Shown here: piece after piece, positions 58,009-64,000 of the stretch
How positions within the stretch are numbered: position 1 is the stretch's first letter
Layout: each line of letters opens with the position of its first letter
NCBI GenBank assembly: GCA_041432705.1
Contig: JAPWAE010000001.1
Location: 1 to 64,000 of the forward strand
Direction of reading: 5' to 3'
Source: Pauljensenia sp018375675
Lineage (GTDB): Bacteria; Actinomycetota; Actinomycetes; Actinomycetales; Actinomycetaceae
Length of the DNA: 64,000 nt
Program-made: the position numbers and the translations under genes
Notes under the pieces: generated by a model
What the model saw: the letters and a program-made list of their open reading frames with translations, nothing else
Told to the model about the DNA's origin: nothing
Databases searched by the model: none

Positions 58009-59742
58009 ATGGATACCGTCATCACGCGTTCGCGCTGGGTCTTGGGATTCTTTATCTTTGCCCTGAGCATCTGCGCCGTGCGGCTCGTGCAGCTGCAGAT
58101 CGTCGAGGGCCCATCCCTGGCTGCCCAGGGGCAGCGTGTGCGTACCTCCTCGACGGAAGTCGCGGCCGCGCGCGGTACGATCACCGACGCAACCGGGGTG
58201 GTGCTGGCGAACTCGATCCAGACCTACGACATCGCCGTCAACCAGGTGAATATCCGCGCCTATGTGCACCGTGACGATGACGGCAACGAGGTTGGGCGAG
58301 GCCCTGCTGAGGCCGCTCGTCAGCTCGCCCCGCTCCTCGGCATGAACGAGGCTGAGCTGGGTGGCATGATGCTGGGTGACTCGACCTACGAGTACATCAA
58401 GCGAAACGTTGATGCGGTGACCTACCGTGAGATCCGTAAGCTCGACATCTACGGGATCGAGTGGGAGTCCGTCTTCGAACGCGAATACCCCAACGGCAAC
58501 GTGGCGGCCCCGGTCATCGGCACGGTGAACGCCGAAGGGCAGGGTTCCTCGGGCATGGAGGCGCAGTTTGATGCCTTTCTGACGGGTACCCCGGGCGCGC
58601 AGGCCTTTGAGATCGCTCCTAACGGCGCCGTCATGCCCGGCGGTAAGAAAACGACGGTCGAACCCAAGAACGGTGGCAACGTTGAGCTGACGCTGCACGC
58701 TGACCTTCAGCACCAGGTGCAGGATCTTCTGGACGCGCGCGTCGCGAAGCACCAGGCTGACTGGGGCGCGGTTGTTATCGAAGATGTCGCGACGGGACAC
58801 GTCCTCGTCATGGCGGATTCCAACTCAACGGAGCCCGACAACGCCAAGCCTCAGAAGGTGCACGCCGTGCAGGACACCTTCGAGCCGGGCTCGGTGGGCA
58901 AGCTCGTGACCGTGGGAACGGCCCTCAATCAGGGGACGATCACCCCGACGAGTGTCTTCCAGGTTCCCTACGCGCTGGATCTGCCCGATGCCGGTGGCCC
59001 GATCACGGACTTCCACGAGCACGATGGTGAGACCTTGACGGCGACGGGTGTGTTGGCGGAGTCTTCGAACACGGGAACGGTGCTCATCGGCCAGACGACG
59101 AGCGATGATCAGCGTTACTCCATGATGCGTGGCTTCGGCTTTGGTCAGGAGACCGGTATCGAGCTGCCCGGTGAGTCTGCGGGTCTGCTGCGCAGCGCCG
59201 ACCAGTGGCAGGGCCGCGATCGCTACGTGACGATGTTCGGTCAGGCCTACGCGATTACGGCGATGCAGGAGGCTTCTGCCCTCGCGACGATCGCAAACGG
59301 GGGAGTGCGCATTTCCCCGCACCTCGTGAAGTCGTGGACGAACGCGGATGGAACGGTCGAGGTTCCCGACACCAGCCAGCCCGTGCAGGTCATGGATGCG
59401 CAGGCTGCCTCGCAGCTGCTGACCATGATGGAATCCGTCGTTGAGGATGACCTCGGTACCGCTGGCGCCGCGAAGGTCCCGGGCTACCGGGTCGGTGTGA
59501 AGACGGGTACCGCAGAGACCGTTATCGACGGCGCTGCGGGCCTTGTGTCGACCACCGCGGGTATTATCCCAGCGGACGCGCCGCGCCTGGCGATCGCCGT
59601 GGTTCTCTACAATCCGAAGGTGGCGTCGGTCTCATCTGATTCGTCAGCCCCGCTTTTTGGCGACATTGCGCGAACGGCGGTCGCCAACCTGGGTATCCCC
59701 GCGTCTACGGGGTCAGCTAACCTGTATCCGACGACCCCGTGA
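58009..59742 (+). CDS. ftsI: Penicillin-binding protein FtsI/PBP3 type (septal transpeptidase)
   Basis: FtsI crosslinks septal peptidoglycan and pairs with FtsW. The 577-residue product has an N-terminal membrane helix (about 10-28), a pedestal domain (RGTITDATGVVLANSI ...) and the transpeptidase domain with S295-V-G-K298 (FEPGSVGK), S353-x-N motif as SSN (352-354) and K498-T-G (VKTGTAE). No PASTA repeats. CGGAGG lies 9 nt before the ATG at 58009, which is preferred to the GTG at 58003. It is followed by murF, with no murE between. Confidence 0.95.
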   Translation: MDTVITRSRWVLGFFIFALSICAVRLVQLQIVEGPSLAAQGQRVRTSSTEVAAARGTITDATGVVLANSIQTYDIAVNQVNIRAYVHRDDDGNEVGRGPAEAARQLAPLLGMNEAELGGMMLGDSTYEYIKRNVDAVTYREIRKLDIYGIEWESVFEREYPNGNVAAPVIGTVNAEGQGSSGMEAQFDAFLTGTPGAQAFEIAPNGAVMPGGKKTTVEPKNGGNVELTLHADLQHQVQDLLDARVAKHQADWGAVVIEDVATGHVLVMADSNSTEPDNAKPQKVHAVQDTFEPGSVGKLVTVGTALNQGTITPTSVFQVPYALDLPDAGGPITDFHEHDGETLTATGVLAESSNTGTVLIGQTTSDDQRYSMMRGFGFGQETGIELPGESAGLLRSADQWQGRDRYVTMFGQAYAITAMQEASALATIANGGVRISPHLVKSWTNADGTVEVPDTSQPVQVMDAQAASQLLTMMESVVEDDLGTAGAAKVPGYRVGVKTGTAETVIDGAAGLVSTTAGIIPADAPRLAIAVVLYNPKVASVSSDSSAPLFGDIARTAVANLGIPASTGSANLYPTTP

Positions 59743-59759
59743 GTCTGAAGGAGTAAAGC

Positions 59760-61157
59760 ATGCAGGCATCAGCCCAGTGGATTGCTGAGGCAGTGTCGGG
59801 TCGCCTCGTGGGGAACGACGTTCCCGTGACGGGGCCCGTGGTGACGGATTCTCGCGAGGCTCAGGCAGGGTCGCTCTACGTTGCGCGCCGCGGTGAGAGC
59901 GCCGACGGTCATGCGTTCGTGTCCGGTGCGGTCGCGCGCGGCGCGGTCGCCGTCATCGTCGAGCACGAGGTCGACGAGGCCGTGGCCCAGATCGTCGTCG
60001 AGGATTCGACCGAGGCGCTGGGGTCGCTGGCCCGCGCACACGTCGAGAAGCTGCGCAGTGGCGGCGACCTGGATGTCATCGCGATGACCGGCTCCGTGGG
60101 TAAGACGACCACGAAGGACCTGCTGCTCCAGATCATGAGCGAGGATGGGCCGACGGTCGCCCCCAAGCTGTCCTTCAATAACGAGGTCGGCCTGCCTCTG
60201 ACCGTGCTGCTGGCCGAGGAGTCGACGCGTCACCTCGTCCTTGAGATGGGTGCTTCAGGGCCCGGTCACATCACCTACCTGACGGACATTGTCGCCCCCG
60301 ACGTGGCCATCGAGCTGTGCGTGGGCCATGCCCACGTGGGTGGCTTCGGCGGTTTCGAGGGCGTTGCGGCTGCGAAGGCTGAGCTCATCAAGGGAACCCG
60401 CCCGGGCGGTCCGGTCATCCTCAACACGGACGACCCGAACGTCGAGGCCATGGCGCCTTTGGCAAGCGGACGTGTGATCCGCTTCTCGGCCTCGGGCAAC
60501 GAGCGTGCCGACGTCGTTGCGCGCGATGTGCGCCTCGACCGTGCCGACCGAGCATCCTTCACGCTGGTGACCCCCGAAGGGGAAGCCCCCGTCGAGCTGA
60601 AGATCGTGGGTCGCCACCACGTTGCGAACGCGCTGGCCGCAGCCGCCGGTGCGCTCACCCTTGGGGTGAGCCTGCAGACCGTGGCTACTGTCCTCTCGCG
60701 CGCTCGTGCGCTGAGCCCGCACCGCATGGACGTCCACGAGCTGCGCGTCGACGGGATGGACCTGACGCTGATCGATGACTCGTACAACGCGAACCTGGAT
60801 TCGATGCGCGCGGGCATCGCTGCCCTCGCTTCGATCGGTCGTGACAGTCAGCGCATCGCCGTTCTCGGTGAGATGCTCGAGCTGGGCGAGGACTCCCAGT
60901 CGCTCCACCAGCAGGTGGGCGCGTTGATCGCCGATGCGGGAGTCGACACACTCATTGGTCTCGGCACAGATGCCCACTACTATCTAGAGGGAGCCCCCGA
61001 TGTGCCCAATCGCGAGGTTGCCGCGGATCCGCAGGATGCCGCGCGGCTCGCCTTGGAACACGCCGAAGACGGCGCAGTCGTCCTCGTCAAGGGTTCTTTC
61101 GGTTCGCAATCGTGGCAGGTGGCTGACATCCTGCGGGAGAAGGGAACGACCCGGTGA
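59760..61157 (+). CDS. murF: UDP-N-acetylmuramoyl-tripeptide--D-alanyl-D-alanine ligase
   Basis: MurF adds D-Ala-D-Ala to the UDP-MurNAc-tripeptide. The 465-residue product shows the N-terminal domain (VVTDSREAQAGSLYVARRGESADGHAFV), P-loop VIAMTGSVGKTTTKDLLLQI (near 105-125), SFNNEVGLPLTVLLA, EMGASGPGHITYLTDI, VGRHHVANALAAAAG and the Asn/Asp substrate loop LIDDSYNANLDSMRAGI. It has the murF-type short N-terminus rather than the MurE layout. It overlaps mraY by 4 bp. The missing enzyme of this step order, MurE, is not in the window. Confidence 0.94.
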   Translation: MQASAQWIAEAVSGRLVGNDVPVTGPVVTDSREAQAGSLYVARRGESADGHAFVSGAVARGAVAVIVEHEVDEAVAQIVVEDSTEALGSLARAHVEKLRSGGDLDVIAMTGSVGKTTTKDLLLQIMSEDGPTVAPKLSFNNEVGLPLTVLLAEESTRHLVLEMGASGPGHITYLTDIVAPDVAIELCVGHAHVGGFGGFEGVAAAKAELIKGTRPGGPVILNTDDPNVEAMAPLASGRVIRFSASGNERADVVARDVRLDRADRASFTLVTPEGEAPVELKIVGRHHVANALAAAAGALTLGVSLQTVATVLSRARALSPHRMDVHELRVDGMDLTLIDDSYNANLDSMRAGIAALASIGRDSQRIAVLGEMLELGEDSQSLHQQVGALIADAGVDTLIGLGTDAHYYLEGAPDVPNREVAADPQDAARLALEHAEDGAVVLVKGSFGSQSWQVADILREKGTTR

Positions 61158-62239
61158 TTGGACTTATTGCCGCGTTTATTATTGCGATGGCCCTGTCCGT
61201 GACGGGCACGCCAATCCTCATCCGTTTCCTGGTCATGCACCAGTACGGGCAGTTCATCCGCCAGGACGGGCCGACCCAGCACCTCACCAAGCGTGGCACG
61301 CCCACGATGGGTGGCGTCGTCATCATCCTCGCAACGGTCGTCGCGTGGTTGATCGGTTCTCTTGTCGCGGGTGCCGGGCCGTCGTGGTCCGGCTTGCTGC
61401 TGATCTTCCTGTTCGTCGGCCTGGGCGTCATAGGCCTCCTCGACGACGGCATCAAGATCATGCGTCAGCGTTCTCTCGGCCTGCACCCCTCCGGCAAGAT
61501 CATCGGACAGGTCGCCGTGGCCTCGCTCTTTGCCCTGGGCACGCTCATCAAGCCCAACGAGTTCGGTGAGTACCCGGGCACCCTCGCGATTTCTTTCGCG
61601 CGTCCCACGGCCTTGACCCTGGGTTTTGCGGGCCTCGGCCTGGGCATCGCCCTGTACCTCATTTGGACCAACCTCATCGTGACGGCCTGGTCGAACGCGA
61701 CGAACCTGACGGACGGCCTCGACGGCCTGGCTGCGGGTGTCTCGATCTTTGTCTTTGGCGCGTACACGTTCATCACCTACTTCCAGCGCATCCAGGCGTG
61801 TACACAGCTCGGCGCGAACCAGGCGAACTGCTACTCGACGCGAGACCCGCTTGACCTGGCGATCTTCTGTGCCGCACTGATCGGCGCCCTTGCGGGCTTC
61901 CTGTGGTGGAACGCCTCGCCCGCCCAGATCTTCATGGGTGACACGGGTGCCCTCGCTCTCGGTGGAGCTGTCGCAGGCCTGTCGATCCTCACCCAGACGC
62001 AGCTCCTCGCCATCGTCGTCGGCGGCCTCTTCGTCGCTGTCGTCCTGTCCGACGTCATCCAGATCGGTGTCTTTAAGGCCACCGGCAAGCGCGTCTTCCG
62101 CATGGCACCGCTGCACCACCACTTCGAGCTGCTCGGGTGGAAGGAAGTGACGATCGTGATCCGCTTCTGGCTGATCGCCGCGATCATCGCGGTGGCCGGC
62201 GCGGGCATCTTCTACGCGGAGTGGGTGTCCCTTCGATGA
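61154..62239 (+). CDS. mraY: Phospho-N-acetylmuramoyl-pentapeptide-transferase
   Basis: MraY makes lipid I by moving phospho-MurNAc-pentapeptide to undecaprenyl phosphate. The 361-residue membrane protein has about ten hydrophobic segments, the family motif QDGPTQHLTKRGTPTMGGVVIIL (near 37-60), a D-D pair in LGVIGLLDDGIKI, the central NLTDGLDGLAAG and the cytoplasmic GDTGALALGG and APLHHHFELLGWKE motifs. The GTG start overlaps murF. It overlaps murD (ATGA). Confidence 0.96.
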   Translation: MIGLIAAFIIAMALSVTGTPILIRFLVMHQYGQFIRQDGPTQHLTKRGTPTMGGVVIILATVVAWLIGSLVAGAGPSWSGLLLIFLFVGLGVIGLLDDGIKIMRQRSLGLHPSGKIIGQVAVASLFALGTLIKPNEFGEYPGTLAISFARPTALTLGFAGLGLGIALYLIWTNLIVTAWSNATNLTDGLDGLAAGVSIFVFGAYTFITYFQRIQACTQLGANQANCYSTRDPLDLAIFCAALIGALAGFLWWNASPAQIFMGDTGALALGGAVAGLSILTQTQLLAIVVGGLFVAVVLSDVIQIGVFKATGKRVFRMAPLHHHFELLGWKEVTIVIRFWLIAAIIAVAGAGIFYAEWVSLR

Positions 62240-63681
62240 GCCGTTTCGCTGCTGTCGTTGGCTGGGGTAAGTCCGGGCAGGGCGCTGCTGGCGCGCTGCT
62301 CGCGCGCGACTGGCAGGTGCGTGCCTTCGACGCGCGCGGGGGACAGTCCCTGTTCTTCGAAGATGTCGCCGGCGTCGATGTTCACGTCGACGATAACCCC
62401 GAGACCCTTGCAGAAGCGATCGTCGAGGCCAGCCCCGACCTCGTCGTCGTGTCTCCTGGCATTCCCGCACACCACCCGGTCTTCTCGGCCTGCGAGGCCG
62501 CCAGCATCGAGGTGTGGGGTGAGGTTGAACTTGCTTGGCGTCTGCAGGAGGAAGGCCCGCACGCGGGTCGCCCGTGGCTGGTCGTGACCGGCACGAACGG
62601 CAAGACGACGACGGTTGGCATGCTCGGCGAGATCCTGAGCTGCGCGGGTGCCAAGGCCGAGGAGGTCGGCAATATCGGTACGCCGATTACGCGGGCGATT
62701 GACTCCGACGCCGAAGTGTTTGCGGTGGAACTGTCCAGTTTCCAGCTGCACACGGCACGGACGGTCTCGCCCCTGGCGTCGATCTGCCTCAACGTGGATG
62801 CCGATCATCTCGACTGGCACGGCAGCGTGGAGGCGTACGCTGCCGATAAGGCGCGCGTCTACGAGAACACGATCCGCGCATGCGTCTACCCCGCGTCCGA
62901 TCGACGTGTGGAGCAGATGGTGGAGAACGCCGACGTCGTGGAGGGGGCTCGCGCGATCGGGCTGACCCTCGGCTCGCCGAGTGTCTCTCAGTTCGGCATC
63001 GTCGAGGGCCTGCTGGTCGACCGCGCATTCGTGGAGGACCGCGCGCGTCACGCTACCGCCCTCGCGCACATTTCTGACTTGTCGGGGGCGTACGGCCCCC
63101 ACCCGTCCGCCGCAGTCGTGTCGGACGCCCTGGCTGCCGCGGCCCTCGCCCGCGCCTACGGCGTTGAGCCCGAGGCCGTCGAGGCGGGTCTGCGCGCGTT
63201 CCGACCGGCCGGACACCGTCGCGCGATCATCGCCGACGCCGCGGACCTGACCTGGGTGGACGATTCGAAGGCGACGAATGCGCACGCGGCGCGCGCCTCT
63301 CTCGCTGGACTGCCGCCACGCAGTGCGATCTGGATCGTCGGTGGTGACGCGAAGGGACAGGACTTCACGGAACTGATCCGCCAGGTCGAGCCGACGCTGC
63401 GCGGTGTCGTCGTTATCGGCGAGGACCGCGCGCCTCTCGTGAAAGCGCTGCAGGCAGGTGCGCCAGACGTTCCCCGTGTCGAGGTCGACGGCCACGAGGA
63501 CTGGATGTTCTCGGTTGTCAACGAGGCCGTGGCACTGTCCATGCCGGGCGACACCGTCGTGCTTGCCCCGGCCTGCGCGTCGTGGGATCAGTTCGATAAC
63601 TACGGCCAGCGTGGCGACGCGTTTGCCGATGCCGTGTCGCGCCTGGCGGCCCAGTGGGGGAGCACCGGTGGCGACGAATAA
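62236..63681 (+). CDS. murD: UDP-N-acetylmuramoylalanine--D-glutamate ligase
   Basis: MurD adds D-Glu to UDP-MurNAc-L-Ala. The 481-residue product has the N-terminal Rossmann domain (VVGWGKSGQGAAGALLARDWQV), VVVSPGIP, the P-loop VVTGTNGKTTTVGMLGEI (near 115-132), ELSSFQL, the DHLDWHG motif and the C-terminal domain with AGHRRAIIADAADLTWVDDSKATN and LAPACASWDQFDNYGQRGDAF. The ATG at 62236 overlaps the mraY stop by 4 bp; the stop overlaps ftsW by 14 bp. Confidence 0.96.
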   Translation: MSRFAAVVGWGKSGQGAAGALLARDWQVRAFDARGGQSLFFEDVAGVDVHVDDNPETLAEAIVEASPDLVVVSPGIPAHHPVFSACEAASIEVWGEVELAWRLQEEGPHAGRPWLVVTGTNGKTTTVGMLGEILSCAGAKAEEVGNIGTPITRAIDSDAEVFAVELSSFQLHTARTVSPLASICLNVDADHLDWHGSVEAYAADKARVYENTIRACVYPASDRRVEQMVENADVVEGARAIGLTLGSPSVSQFGIVEGLLVDRAFVEDRARHATALAHISDLSGAYGPHPSAAVVSDALAAAALARAYGVEPEAVEAGLRAFRPAGHRRAIIADAADLTWVDDSKATNAHAARASLAGLPPRSAIWIVGGDAKGQDFTELIRQVEPTLRGVVVIGEDRAPLVKALQAGAPDVPRVEVDGHEDWMFSVVNEAVALSMPGDTVVLAPACASWDQFDNYGQRGDAFADAVSRLAAQWGSTGGDE

Positions 63682-64000
63682 GCGTGGCTGGCACATCCCG
63701 ACGATCACGCTGCCTCGCATCCGATTCGGGTCGGGACAGGAACACAAGGATGATCCGGCGACGACGTACTACCTCGTCGTTCTGCCGGCCCTCCTGCTGT
63801 CGGTGTTCGGCCTCATCATGGGCTTTTCGGCGCAGACCGTGACGGCGATTGCGCAGGGGGAGAACCCCTATACGGCGTACGCTCGCCCGCTGATCATCAT
63901 CCTCGTGTCGCTCGTGATCGCGACGATCGTCCTTCTCGTGCCTCAGCGGTGGCTGATGCACCTGGCCCCCGTCATGTTCGTGGGCGCGCTTGGTTTCCAA
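63668..64000 (+). CDS. ftsW: FtsW glycosyltransferase, N-terminal part (cut by the window edge)
   Basis: From a GTG overlapping the murD stop, 111 codons run to the window end. They encode a charged 30-residue N-terminus, then TTYYLVVLPALLLSVFGLIMGFSAQTV, ARPLIIILVSLVIATIVLLVP and LMHLAPVMFVGALGF, i.e. the first SEDS-type transmembrane helices. The position after murD and the FtsW-like start support FtsW, the septal lipid II polymerase that works with FtsI. The catalytic loops lie beyond the window. Confidence 0.85.
   Translation, partial: MATNKRGWHIPTITLPRIRFGSGQEHKDDPATTYYLVVLPALLLSVFGLIMGFSAQTVTAIAQGENPYTAYARPLIIILVSLVIATIVLLVPQRWLMHLAPVMFVGALGFQ

Overview
The window reads as chromosomal DNA of a high-GC actinobacterium, most likely Actinomycetaceae (Schaalia/Actinomyces, S. 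odontolytica-like). This assignment is inferred from gene order and protein style: a secreted sialidase, an L-lactate dehydrogenase, NrdR-LexA-LysM synteny, an actinobacterial LeuB, a ClgR-type regulator, and DUF3046 and DUF3040 proteins. Coding density is very high. I see no rRNA, tRNA, CRISPR array, insertion sequence or prophage. Nearly every gene is core housekeeping, so the accessory-looking parts stand out.

Layout. 1-2930: a regulatory-looking, AT-richer 5' region and a secreted sialidase with C-terminal cell-wall-binding-type repeats. 3015-5152: leuB and a lipoprotein facing it. 5224-13108: the classic translation and RNA operon rimP-nusA-ylxR-infB-rbfA-truB-ribF-rpsO. 13293-19457: pnp, an M16 peptidase, dapB, a GNAT protein and dapA. 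19531-24025: a five-gene accessory cassette (DUF4418 membrane protein, DUF6273 protein, two FtsX-type permeases, one ABC ATPase) lying between dapA and rnj, genes that are usually adjacent in actinobacteria. 24123-33646: rnj, a PfkB-family kinase, ftsK, pgsA, clgR, DUF3046, recA, recX and cinA. 33658-42820: miaB, two YbjN proteins, miaA, dapF, a methyltransferase, hflX and a DinG-type helicase. 42923-45950: ldh, then lexA divergent from an SOS-controlled LysM protein, then nrdR. 46021-55623: an acyl-CoA ligase with an unusual repeat tail, serA, a HelD-type helicase, a PAC2 protein, a spermidine-synthase-like protein, dinB and DUF3040. 55999-64000: the division and cell-wall cluster mraZ-rsmH-ftsL-ftsI-murF-mraY-murD-ftsW, which lacks murE and runs off the window.

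Regulation visible in the sequence. LexA boxes lie at recA (one) and between lexA and the LysM gene (three, two sharing a base). Three TGGGN repeats at exact 10-bp steps precede mraZ. Nine genes have a TANNNT hexamer 6-8 nt before the start codon and little or no Shine-Dalgarno sequence, as expected for leaderless mRNAs. Strong terminator hairpins separate most transcription units; the longest is a 24-bp perfect inverted repeat between the convergent ldh and lexA genes.

The best candidates for undescribed biology are the dapA-rnj cassette (cysteine-rich, possibly metal- or redox-linked), the acyl-CoA ligase whose C-terminus carries six exact 11-residue amphipathic repeats, and a hairpin that appears to sequester the ylxR ribosome binding site.
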